NCBI GenBank assembly: GCA_027049085.1
Contig: JALTVH010000195.1
Location: forward strand, 1-13,215
Direction: 5' to 3'
DNA length: 13,215 nt
Source: Aquificaceae bacterium
Lineage (GTDB): Bacteria > Aquificota > Aquificia > Aquificales > Aquificaceae
The translations under genes were made by a program, and so were the position numbers. Each line of letters begins with the position of its first letter. Position 1 is the first letter of the stretch. Shown in pieces: positions 6,739-13,215 of the stretch. Below the pieces are notes generated by a model, which was not told the DNA's origin, ran no database searches, and saw only the letters and a list, made by a program, of their open reading frames with translations.

Positions 6739-7465
6739 TCATGTTAAGGGCAACGTAGTAGTATAGTATTCCTATATACTCTCTCAGAGCTATCGTTGAA
6801 TCCTTCAGGGTTGTATATTTAGGAAAGTAGCTGTATAGGTTGTATACCCCCTCATACCTGATGTCTACTGGATATGGTATCACCTCAAATCCGAATTCTC
6901 TGAAGGTTCTTACAGCCCTTCGCATGTGGAATCCGGAAGTGACCAAAAGGATCCTCTTACAGTTTATCTGCCTGCATATTTCCTGGACATAGATAGCGTT
7001 CTCCATAGTATCCCTGCTCTTTGTGTCAGCATATATAAAGCGCTCGTCAACACCGAACTCCATCAGCAGGTTTTTCATGATCAGAGATTCCGGTGTGAGG
7101 CCTGTGCTTGCACCGCCTGAAAGCACAATAGGTACGCTTAATTCCTTGTAGAGTAGAAACCCTTCGATTACCCTCTTAAAAGAGGATCCTTTAAGCTCTC
7201 TGTTATTGTAGGTCCCGCCCCCCAGAACAACTATAACATCCGCCTGAACACTTTCCGGTTTCCTGTAGGCAAAGTCAAGAGGCCTGTATAGAAAGTCTTT
7301 TACAGGCTCAATAGATATTGCGTAAAGGAGTATAGCTGTTGCAAAGGAAAGTCGAGAGGCAAGGCGCTCCCTGCCTTTGGTCAGGTAAGAGATGAACAGG
7401 AGAACAAGAATAATGAGACCAGGCGGGAGAATAAAGTAACTGATCAGCTTCTTTAGGAAGAACAA
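6725..7465 (-). CDS. Membrane-anchored DUF218 protein (YdcF/ElyC/SanA-like)
   Basis: A 246-residue protein with two N-terminal membrane segments (about 13-29 and 38-52) followed by a DUF218 domain, the layout of ElyC rather than soluble YdcF. Family signatures are DVIVVLGGGTYN (76-87), VLSGGAS (114-120), SRDTMENA (150-157) and VTSGFHMRRA (175-184). ElyC in E. coli is linked to the lipid carrier used in peptidoglycan synthesis, and SanA to envelope barrier function; the chemistry is not settled and I infer only an envelope role. The start is TTG at 7465, four bases after the ExbD stop, with a GAGG sequence in the last ExbD codons. It is the last gene of the envelope operon and its 3' end overlaps proB from the other strand. 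No terminator is visible between them. Confidence 0.85.
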   Translation of the reverse strand: MFFLKKLISYFILPPGLIILVLLFISYLTKGRERLASRLSFATAILLYAISIEPVKDFLYRPLDFAYRKPESVQADVIVVLGGGTYNNRELKGSSFKRVIEGFLLYKELSVPIVLSGGASTGLTPESLIMKNLLMEFGVDERFIYADTKSRDTMENAIYVQEICRQINCKRILLVTSGFHMRRAVRTFREFGFEVIPYPVDIRYEGVYNLYSYFPKYTTLKDSTIALREYIGILYYYVALNMIKGI

Positions 7466-7469
7466 CCCC

Positions 7470-7871
7470 CTACCTCTTCTCCCGGACAGCTATTATAACG
7501 TTATCCACACCTGCCTTCTTGGCAGCATCCATAACATAAACAACAAACTTGTGCCTGGAATCTTCGTCTGCCTCAACTATTACGTAGGAAGGTTTTCTTT
7601 TCTTTAGGAAGCTCTCTATCCTTCCTATGTCGGTTGGTTTGCCCTCCATATAAAGGGCACCCTGTCTCGTGACCTGAATTCGCACCGCAACTATCCTCTG
7701 CTTCTCGGCCCTCTCTGCCTGAGGAAGCTTTACAGCTATGAAGGTTAACGGAGCCTGGAAAGCAAGGACTCCAAGAAAGAGAAATACTGCAAGGAGAACG
7801 TCCACAAGGGGAACAACGTCTATGTATGCTCTTTCATCTCCACCAACCCTCAGCCTTCTCCTTAGATTCAT
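7470..7871 (-). CDS. exbD: ExbD/TolR-type proton-channel accessory subunit
   Basis: A 133-residue protein: short basic cytoplasmic N-terminus, one membrane helix at about 19-41 and a periplasmic domain. The segment YIDVVPLVDVLLAVFLFLG carries D24, equivalent to the essential proton-carrying aspartate of ExbD and TolR. With the ExbB-like protein encoded just upstream it should form an inner-membrane motor that converts proton flow into movement of a periplasmic partner. The length fits the family. The ATG at 7871 follows the ExbB stop by three bases and has GGAG six bases before it. Motifs do not separate ExbD from TolR, and no TonB, TolA, TolB or Pal gene is in the window, so the partner could be the TPR protein of this operon. 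Confidence 0.93.
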   Translation of the reverse strand: MNLRRRLRVGGDERAYIDVVPLVDVLLAVFLFLGVLAFQAPLTFIAVKLPQAERAEKQRIVAVRIQVTRQGALYMEGKPTDIGRIESFLKKRKPSYVIVEADEDSRHKFVVYVMDAAKKAGVDNVIIAVREKR

Positions 7872-7874
7872 TAT

Positions 7875-8495
7875 TCACTCCAGCAGGGAAAGGATCTCCC
7901 TTGCTTCCCTCTCAATCTTATCTATCACATCGTTACCCATCCCCCTGAATACCCAGTAGGCAAAGAGAGCTGGGATCGCAACTATGAGACCTGTTGCTGC
8001 AGCCGTCAGAGCCTCACCTATCCCTCCCGCAAGGAGCCTCATTGCCTCGTCGGTCTGAACAGAAGCAAAGGCTGAAAAAACCTTAATGAGTCCTGTGATT
8101 GTCCCGAAAAGCCCAAGGAGAGGTGCTATGGAGGCAATAGCAGAAAGAAGGAGGAGATTCTTTTCCACCTGGGGAATGATGGAGGTAAGTTCGGACTCAA
8201 AGACACTGCTTAGCTGGTTTCGGTTTCTGTTTCCTGAAAGGTACTCTTCAAAAACTCTGACCAGTCCCCTTGAAAAGGCATCCTTATTGAGGGATGCCAC
8301 CTTCATTGCACCATCAACATCGAGCTTCTGGAGAAGGAGTTTTATCTCACTGAGATTTGAAGGCAGAAAGGATGACAGCCTGAGGTTAACGATTCTCTCA
8401 ATGATGAGAACCCACGAGATGACAGAAAGGATGATAAGGGGGTACATCACGATTCCGCCTTTTCTGATGAGCTCAAAGATCTGATCGATTCCCAT
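7875..8495 (-). CDS. exbB: ExbB/TolQ/MotA-family proton channel subunit
   Basis: A 206-residue inner-membrane protein with three predicted helices (about 14-34, 113-135 and 163-185) and a cytoplasmic loop between the first two, the ExbB/TolQ layout. The family core is clear: IAPLLGLFGTITGLI (123-137) and GIGEALTAAATGLIVAIPA (159-177) with conserved E161. At the position of the pore threonine of ExbB (T181) and TolQ this protein has alanine, with threonines two residues either side (T164, T168). I chose the ATG at 8495 because GGAGGGAG precedes it at ideal distance. GTG 8510 or ATG 8507, overlapping the TPR stop, would add five or four residues. It lies between the TPR gene and exbD and presumably forms the motor with ExbD. 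Confidence 0.92.
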   Translation of the reverse strand: MGIDQIFELIRKGGIVMYPLIILSVISWVLIIERIVNLRLSSFLPSNLSEIKLLLQKLDVDGAMKVASLNKDAFSRGLVRVFEEYLSGNRNRNQLSSVFESELTSIIPQVEKNLLLLSAIASIAPLLGLFGTITGLIKVFSAFASVQTDEAMRLLAGGIGEALTAAATGLIVAIPALFAYWVFRGMGNDVIDKIEREAREILSLLE

Positions 8496-8497
8496 AG

Positions 8498-8505
8498 CTC
8501 CCTCC
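8498..8505 (-). promoter_or_regulatory. Ribosome-binding site that decides the ExbB start
   Basis: GGAGGGAG on the minus strand. Counted from the GGAGG core there are five bases to the ATG at 8495. The alternative starts at 8507 and 8510 have only a weak AAGAAG upstream. This favours the shorter protein, which starts 11 bases after the end of the TPR gene. Confidence 0.65.
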
Positions 8506-8506
8506 A

Positions 8507-11056
8507 TCACTTCTTGCAGGCTGGAAGTTTGCTACTCAAGATTTTAACCTTTTTACGCTCCCTCTTGGTGAGTGAACTTCTGTCAAGCTTCGCAAGGAGG
8601 CAGGATGCATCCCTCCTGGCTTTTAATTTGACCAGTATATCAACTGCCTCAAAGATGCTGTCATTGTAGTAGGGCTGAATCCCCTCCGAGGACATGATTA
8701 CCTCAACGAAGTATTCCAGAGCCTTTCTCCTGTCCTTTTTCTTAACCCTCTTGCCAAGAAGGTAGAGAGCCTGAGCCCTAACCCTCTTATCTGCGCTTCT
8801 TGAGGCAATTTTGAGATACCTGGTTCCCTTGGTTTTGTGATAGAGCTTGAGAGCATAAAAGGAGAGATCGTCATCCCCCGGGTTCTGTTTATAAAGCCCA
8901 TCAAAGAGGCTCACCGCTTTATCAAGGTTCTCTTTGATGTATATATCAAGGGCTTTCTTCTTATCGCTGTAATCACCCTTTACCAGAAAGTCAGCCAGCT
9001 TTTCGTACTCCTTCCTCTCAACAAAGAGTCCCATAAGCATTCCCGTAGCCCTTTCCTTCACCTCTCCCTTCCCTATTCTGATCACATCCCTGAGCATTGT
9101 TTCCTTCTTTGCAGGGTCTTCTTCTATTTCCGCAAGCTTGAGGAGAGCCCTTGCCCTGTAAGGTTCAATCTCCATCAGATTGTAGAGGATTTCCTTTGCC
9201 TGTGACCTGTTTCCTCTTTTGATCTCAAGAACCGCAAGCTGATACCTGAGATCATTGATCATTGGCGAATCGGGAAACTTCCGGCTGAATTCTCCAAGAA
9301 GCTGTTCAAGGTCCTGGCTTGGACTCTGGAGTTCGATCTGGGCAAGGGCAAGAACTGCGTCCTGAGCCTCGGGATCGTCTTTGTGATCCGCGAGGATCCT
9401 TTTGTAAATCGCCCTTGCCTTATCGTAACGGTTCATGTTGTAGTAGGAATCACCGATCCTGAGCAGTGCCCTTACACCGAGCTCCTCATCACCTTTAAGA
9501 GCCTCAAAGTACCCGATTGCCTTATCGTATTTGCCCTCAATAAAGTAGCTCATGCCCAGCAGGTAAAGTTCCGTTGGATAATCTCCTTTTATAAACTTTC
9601 GGGCAAGGATTCCGTCACCCATTGAAATGGCAGCCTTAGCCTTAAGGATCCGCGACTTCAGATCATCATTGCTTTTAAGGAGGTTTATCACTTTTCTGTA
9701 ACTCCCCGCATTGTACATGGCAAGAGCCTTGTGGTATGGATCCGAAAAATGCTGAAAGGCTGACTTCCAGTCTTCTCTCTTGAAGAAAACCCAGCCTTTA
9801 TATTCCCTGTAAAGGTCGGGAAACTTATCCCTGACCTCACTGAGAACCCTATCTATCCCTTCCCAGTCTTCGCTCCAGTAAAGGACCTCAAGAGCCCAGA
9901 GGTAATCTTCCTTGTTCTTTTTTTCAGATCTTTCAAGGACAGACTTTGCAAGGCTATAGTTCTCAGCCCTTACTGCCGACCAGACCGCCCTCAGGCTGTC
10001 TCCCGCCTCTAAAAAATCCCTGAAGGCGAGCTCGTAATTACCCTCGTTGTAGGAGTGAACCGCACTAAACCTCAGTATATCCCTGCGACCTGTTAGCCTG
10101 TAGGCTATCCGGGAAAAGAGTACATCACCCGCCGAAAGCAAATAGTGTAGGTTCTCCGCAAGCTCTGTGTTGAGTGTTTCAAGGAAAGAAGCCTTCCTGT
10201 AAGCTTCTCTCTTGTTTCCGTCCTTGAGGGCAATGACGCCAAGGTAATAGATCGCCACATCCCTGAACCTGCTCCTTGAACCCGAGTATTTGCTAAAGAT
10301 CCTTTTTGCTTCCAGAAGTTTTCCCTGTCTGATCAGAAGTATTCCTTTTCTCAGGGCGGTGCTGTCAGGATAGGAGTCATTGACCCTCCCGCTGATAAAG
10401 TCTCCTATGTATAGACAGTAATCCTTAAAAACCGTTCCCTCACAGGATGGTGCCTGAGGAATATCTCCATTCCTGATTTCTGCAACTTTCTGCCAGAACT
10501 CAGACTCTATCTCCTGAGGAAAATTCCCCCTCAGGTCAAAGTGCAGTGCATAGTAAGACTCACAGGCAGGTCTCCTGTACTCATGGGGAGCCTGGCAGGA
10601 CTCTTCAAAGAACTTCAGAGCCTTTTCCTTTTGTCCTTCATCGCTGTAAATAAGCCCGAGCATATACTGGGCAGGACCGATATAAACAGCCTTGGGTATG
10701 GAAAGGACATCCAGAAACCTGCTCTCTGCTTTCCTGATATCTCCTTTCAGGTAATACCTCACCCCTGCTCTGAACTTTACCCTGTCTTTGGGCTCACCGC
10801 ATCCTGATCCCGATTTGGGGGGAACCACATTTGCAGGCTCAATGGCATATGGTGGCTCAAGTATTTCTGATGAGAGATCGAGGGGCTCGGCCTTTCCCTC
10901 CACTGTCAGCTTTTCAGGGGGCATGAGCCTTGGTTTTTCCTCGAGGATCTTCCCAACCACCCTGACTTTGAGGCTGAACTTTTCCTTTAGGGACTCATCG
11001 GCAACGGTGAGTCCTGCAATAAAAAGGACCAGCAGGAAGGTCTTAGAGAGCTTCAT
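8507..11056 (-). CDS. Large exported tetratricopeptide-repeat protein
   Basis: An 849-residue protein with a clear signal peptide (basic start, hydrophobic segment at about 7-18, likely cleavage after TVA near residue 20), so it is probably periplasmic. After a proline-rich, charged linker (about 40-85) nearly all the rest is helical repeats. Good TPR units are seen near 129-152, 497-522 and 532-557 (GDSYYNMNRYDKARAIYKRIL pattern), with weaker Sel1/TPR-like ones elsewhere. Five cysteines lie at about 86, 154, 165, 205 and 214, possible disulfides. The ATG at 11056 has GAGG just upstream and overlaps the pspA end by 14 bases; a TTG at 11065 is the other choice. Its position immediately before exbB and exbD suggests it is a periplasmic partner or adaptor of that motor, as known TPR proteins are in some Tol, Ton and gliding systems. 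That role is inference. Confidence 0.85.
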   Translation of the reverse strand: MKLSKTFLLVLFIAGLTVADESLKEKFSLKVRVVGKILEEKPRLMPPEKLTVEGKAEPLDLSSEILEPPYAIEPANVVPPKSGSGCGEPKDRVKFRAGVRYYLKGDIRKAESRFLDVLSIPKAVYIGPAQYMLGLIYSDEGQKEKALKFFEESCQAPHEYRRPACESYYALHFDLRGNFPQEIESEFWQKVAEIRNGDIPQAPSCEGTVFKDYCLYIGDFISGRVNDSYPDSTALRKGILLIRQGKLLEAKRIFSKYSGSRSRFRDVAIYYLGVIALKDGNKREAYRKASFLETLNTELAENLHYLLSAGDVLFSRIAYRLTGRRDILRFSAVHSYNEGNYELAFRDFLEAGDSLRAVWSAVRAENYSLAKSVLERSEKKNKEDYLWALEVLYWSEDWEGIDRVLSEVRDKFPDLYREYKGWVFFKREDWKSAFQHFSDPYHKALAMYNAGSYRKVINLLKSNDDLKSRILKAKAAISMGDGILARKFIKGDYPTELYLLGMSYFIEGKYDKAIGYFEALKGDEELGVRALLRIGDSYYNMNRYDKARAIYKRILADHKDDPEAQDAVLALAQIELQSPSQDLEQLLGEFSRKFPDSPMINDLRYQLAVLEIKRGNRSQAKEILYNLMEIEPYRARALLKLAEIEEDPAKKETMLRDVIRIGKGEVKERATGMLMGLFVERKEYEKLADFLVKGDYSDKKKALDIYIKENLDKAVSLFDGLYKQNPGDDDLSFYALKLYHKTKGTRYLKIASRSADKRVRAQALYLLGKRVKKKDRRKALEYFVEVIMSSEGIQPYYNDSIFEAVDILVKLKARRDASCLLAKLDRSSLTKRERKKVKILSSKLPACKK

Positions 11057-11675
11057 GAGCCTCAACGTACAGGTCCCCTAAGTGACATGTTATGTTTAAC
11101 CTTTGCAGAACATTTCTGCTCTCCTCAAAATATACCACAGAGTAGGAAGCGTTATCACAACCAAAGGACCAGAAGAGGGAAAGATCAATACCCAGAACGT
11201 GGCAAAGGATACACCTTATTGGAACAGTATGGGAAACAACCACCACCGTTTCCCTTTCATGCTTTCTTCTAATCTCTTCAAGGAAATCTGAAACGCGGTT
11301 GTAAACGTCCCTCAGGGACTCACCTCCTTCAAAAGTTGCCTCATGGGGCTTCTTCATCCATACTTCAAATTCATCAGGGAATTTTTCCTTTACCTCATCA
11401 ACAAGCATTCCAGACCAGTGTCCGTGGTCTATCTCAATAACTCTCCTTTCTTCCACAAGGGGAACACCAAGCTTTGAAGAAATGATTTGGGCTGTCTTCT
11501 TTGTCCTTGTAAGCGGAGAGCTATAAATGACCTTCGGGCTTTCTTCCTCAAGAGCCCCTGCTACAGCCTCGGCCTGCTTAATTCCCCTCTCAGTTAAGCC
11601 CGGATCAAGTAAGCCCTGATACCGACCAACGGGATTCCACTCGCTCTCTGCATGCCTCACTATTATTAACTTCAA
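11043..11675 (-). CDS. pspA: Metal-independent phosphoserine phosphatase (histidine phosphatase superfamily)
   Basis: A 210-residue enzyme of the cofactor-independent phosphoglycerate-mutase-like superfamily. VRHAESEWNPVGRYQGLLD (6-24) holds the nucleophile H8 with R7. R57, E81 and H149 (VSHT) complete the active site. H84 in EIDHGHWSG, and the tail blocks FWSFGCDNASYSV and LNITCHLG, match my memory of iPSP1 (PspA) of Hydrogenobacter thermophilus, where the corresponding histidine helps select phosphoserine. The likely reaction is phosphoserine to serine plus phosphate, the last step of serine synthesis. Phosphoglycerate mutase or a cobalamin-pathway phosphatase are the usual mis-annotations. 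The start is TTG at 11675, overlapping the htpX stop as TTGA, with only a weak GGGG upstream, so it probably depends on htpX translation. Its place in an envelope operon is odd. Confidence 0.9.
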   Translation of the reverse strand: MKLIIVRHAESEWNPVGRYQGLLDPGLTERGIKQAEAVAGALEEESPKVIYSSPLTRTKKTAQIISSKLGVPLVEERRVIEIDHGHWSGMLVDEVKEKFPDEFEVWMKKPHEATFEGGESLRDVYNRVSDFLEEIRRKHERETVVVVSHTVPIRCILCHVLGIDLSLFWSFGCDNASYSVVYFEESRNVLQRLNITCHLGDLYVEAHEAL

Positions 11676-12538
11676 GCGATCTGCCCCATCTTTCTGGCGA
11701 TCTCTCTGAGTCTTGCTATTCTCTTTTCTGTGGAAGGGTGGGTTGAGAAAAGCTCCATGAGGCCCTCTCCCTTGAGGGGATTCTCTATGAAGAGGTGGGC
11801 TGTACCTTCGTTGACCTGGGCGGGAACCCTGGTCACGTAATTGTGGATCTTTTCAAGGGCACTGGCAAGGGCAAGAGGTGTTCCAGAGATATAGGCTCCG
11901 GTTTCATCAGCAAGATACTCCCTTGACCTTGATATAGCCATCTGGATTATGGCAGCTATGATGGGTGTGATGATGATGAGAAGAAGGCTTCCAACAATGG
12001 AAAGGGGATTATTGTTCCCATTATCCCTTCCCCAGCCGAAGATAAGAGCCCACTGAAGCCAGTGAACTATCATTGAGATGGCACCAGCAATGGTAGCGGC
12101 AATTGATGCTATAAGCACGTCCCTGTTTTTTATATGGGCAAGCTCGTGGGCAAGAACGCCTCTGAGTTCTTCTTCGTTGAGTATCTCGAGGATTCCTCTT
12201 GTAACTGCAACTGCAGAGCTTCCCGGTCCTCTTCCTGTGGCGAAGGCGTTGGGCTGTTCCATGGGAACCAGATAGATCCGTGGCTTGGGAATGTTTGCCC
12301 TCCTTGCAAGGTCATCAACCATCTGGTGAAGCCAGGGAGCCTCTTCGTAGGAGATTTCCTTTGCCCTGTACATGGTCAGGACGATCTTGTCCGAAAACCA
12401 GTAGGACATGAAATTCATAACAGCGGCGATGATAAAGGCTATGACAAGACCTGCTTTGCCTCCTATTGCGCTTCCTATAAAGAGAAGTATCCCTGTCAGC
12501 AGTCCCAGAAGAATAACGGTCCTCAACATATATGCCAT
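11672..12538 (-). CDS. htpX: Zinc metalloprotease HtpX
   Basis: A 288-residue M48-family membrane protease that degrades misfolded membrane proteins, with its active site on the cytoplasmic side. Two N-terminal membrane segments (about 5-22 and 29-47) precede the catalytic region. The zinc motif is HELAHIKNRD (H131, E132, H135) and the third ligand is E207 in SRSREYLADETGA. Two further membrane segments lie at about 143-168 and 180-200. The region MEQPNAFATGRGP (93-105) and the C-terminal FSTHPSTEKRIARL are typical. Although the frame is open upstream to 12838, the ATG at 12538 is certain enough: AAGGAGG lies eight bases before it, the family N-terminus starts here, and the upstream part is antisense to phoH. 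It is the first gene of a six-gene operon with a promoter in the gap to phoH. Confidence 0.96.
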   Translation of the reverse strand: MAYMLRTVILLGLLTGILLFIGSAIGGKAGLVIAFIIAAVMNFMSYWFSDKIVLTMYRAKEISYEEAPWLHQMVDDLARRANIPKPRIYLVPMEQPNAFATGRGPGSSAVAVTRGILEILNEEELRGVLAHELAHIKNRDVLIASIAATIAGAISMIVHWLQWALIFGWGRDNGNNNPLSIVGSLLLIIITPIIAAIIQMAISRSREYLADETGAYISGTPLALASALEKIHNYVTRVPAQVNEGTAHLFIENPLKGEGLMELFSTHPSTEKRIARLREIARKMGQIA

Positions 12539-12546
12539 AGCCTTTT

Positions 12547-12553
12547 CCTCCTT
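12547..12553 (-). promoter_or_regulatory. Ribosome-binding site that decides the htpX start
   Basis: AAGGAGG on the minus strand, eight bases before the ATG at 12538. It rules in the 288-residue form of HtpX and against a 100-residue N-terminal extension read through the phoH gene. Confidence 0.75.
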
Positions 12554-12556
12554 CCG

Positions 12557-12585
12557 TTGTAAAATCTTCTCCGAATTCTTATATT
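12557..12585 (+). promoter_or_regulatory. Probable sigma-70-type promoter of phoH
   Basis: TTGTAA (12557-12562) and TATATT (12580-12585) separated by exactly 17 bases. The start of transcription would be near 12592, giving a leader of about 25 bases. It is interleaved with the opposing htpX promoter, so that the two -10 regions overlap and polymerases would compete. Confidence 0.45.
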
Positions 12586-12610
12586 TATCAAGAGCGAGAG
12601 CCAAAGTCAA
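12578..12610 (-). promoter_or_regulatory. Probable sigma-70-type promoter of the htpX operon
   Basis: On the minus strand TTGACT (12605-12610, five of six to consensus) is followed after 17 bases by TAAATA (12582-12587). A better -10 word, TATAAG (12578-12583), sits four bases further on but at a long spacing of 21. Transcription would start near 12570-12576, leaving about 35 bases of leader that include the strong htpX ribosome-binding site. It would drive all six genes down to 6725, since no later gap exceeds a few bases. Confidence 0.5.
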
Positions 12611-12616
12611 GTGAAA

Positions 12617-13215
12617 ATGATTCAAGAAACTTCTGCAGAAGAAAGAATTGACCTGGGAAACTTTGATGAACGTTTTTATGCCATCGTAGGAAGGGGAGAC
12701 GAAAACGTCAGGTTCTTTACCAAGGTTTTTGACGTCAGGATAGTACCACGTGGAACCCAGCTCATAGTCAAGGGCGAAGCCGGGAAGGTTTCTACCTTTC
12801 TGTCCTTTATAAACGTTCTCCTCAGGAGAATGGAGCATGAGAAATTATCAGCCAAGGAAGTGAGAGAATATGCAAAGGATTTCCTCAATACCCTTGAAGG
12901 CAATGGCGATATGAGGGAAGAGGCGATCTTCATTACCCACAGGAGAAAGCCCATCCTTCCCAAAACTTCAAACCAGAAAAGGTACGTCAATGCTATAAGG
13001 GAAAACGATATAGTCTTTGGCATAGGTCCCGCGGGAACGGGAAAGACCTATCTGGCTATGGCGATGGCCCTTTCCCACCTCAAGGACCAGAAGGTAAATA
13101 AGATAATACTTACAAGGCCTGCAGTAGAGGCCGGCGAGAAGCTTGGATTCCTTCCGGGAACCATAGCGGAAAAGGTCGACCCCTATCTGAGGCCCCTGTA
13201 CGACGCCCTTTACGA
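12617..13215 (+). CDS. phoH: PhoH-family ATPase (partial, runs off the right edge)
   Basis: The first 199 residues of a PhoH (YbeZ-type) ATPase; the frame is open to the window end. After an N-terminal region (1 to about 95) of the KH-like type seen in this family comes the ATPase domain: Walker A GPAGTGKT (137-144, K143) following DIVFGI, then ILTRPAVEAGEKLGFLPG (164-181) and EKVDPYLRPLYDAL, a signature specific to PhoH. YbeZ usually works with the endonuclease YbeY in ribosome maturation and RNA quality control; ybeY would be expected downstream, outside the window. The ATG at 12617 is preferred; GTG at 12611 in the same frame would add two residues. The Shine-Dalgarno is weak at best. It is divergent from htpX across 78 bases. 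Confidence 0.94.
   Translation, partial: MIQETSAEERIDLGNFDERFYAIVGRGDENVRFFTKVFDVRIVPRGTQLIVKGEAGKVSTFLSFINVLLRRMEHEKLSAKEVREYAKDFLNTLEGNGDMREEAIFITHRRKPILPKTSNQKRYVNAIRENDIVFGIGPAGTGKTYLAMAMALSHLKDQKVNKIILTRPAVEAGEKLGFLPGTIAEKVDPYLRPLYDALY

Noticed and set aside
12134..12562. Open frame of 142 codons on the plus strand opposite htpX
   Set aside because: It is antisense to the zinc-binding and N-terminal region of htpX and shows no recognisable domain or ribosome-binding site.
12539..12838. A 100-residue N-terminal extension of HtpX
   Set aside because: The open frame is antisense to the start of phoH. The strong ribosome-binding site and the family N-terminus both point to the ATG at 12538.

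Overview
The window reads as chromosomal DNA from a thermophilic bacterium of the Aquificales. The best single clue is the gene at 11043-11675. Its product, as I recall that family, looks like the metal-independent phosphoserine phosphatase described in Hydrogenobacter thermophilus. Other hints are the very tight packing of genes, proteins rich in Lys and Glu, moderate GC content, and TTG or GTG starts on several genes. This placement is inference from remembered sequence, not from a search. I see no tRNA, rRNA, CRISPR array, insertion sequence or prophage, and no gene-free stretch over 100 bases.

Left part (1-1014, + strand): the 3' end of bioW (pimeloyl-CoA synthesis for biotin), overlapped by a DUF1461-type membrane protein. 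The end of that gene overlaps, tail to tail, the end of a three-gene minus-strand operon (4579 down to 992). In transcription order the operon encodes a CHASE2-class III adenylate cyclase, a class II cyclic-nucleotide phosphodiesterase of the metallo-beta-lactamase fold, and a CRP-like cyclic-nucleotide-binding protein. It therefore looks like a complete cAMP circuit (make, destroy, sense) in one transcript. The first two genes share one base (TGATG) and the third follows after 16 bases. The receptor has an intact nucleotide pocket, but its putative recognition helix lacks the DNA-contacting arginines of E. coli CRP, and it carries an acidic C-terminal extension.

Middle (4604-6738, + strand): an M20-family amidohydrolase/deacylase and proB (glutamate 5-kinase) overlap by ATGA and form an amino-acid metabolism pair. 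The M20 gene is divergent from the cyclase gene across only 24 AT-rich bases, and neither gene has a Shine-Dalgarno sequence, so short-leader or leaderless transcripts are likely.

Right part (12538 down to 6725, minus strand): six closely packed or overlapping genes, htpX (membrane zinc protease), pspA (phosphoserine phosphatase), a large exported TPR protein, an ExbB/TolQ-type and an ExbD/TolR-type subunit, and a membrane-anchored DUF218/ElyC-like protein. Apart from pspA the theme is the cell envelope: quality control, a proton-driven motor with a periplasmic TPR partner, and possibly lipid-carrier or peptidoglycan homeostasis. This operon converges on proB with a 14-base overlap. At the right edge phoH (ATPase with Walker A) runs off the window, divergent from htpX, and the 78-base gap holds recognisable face-to-face promoters.
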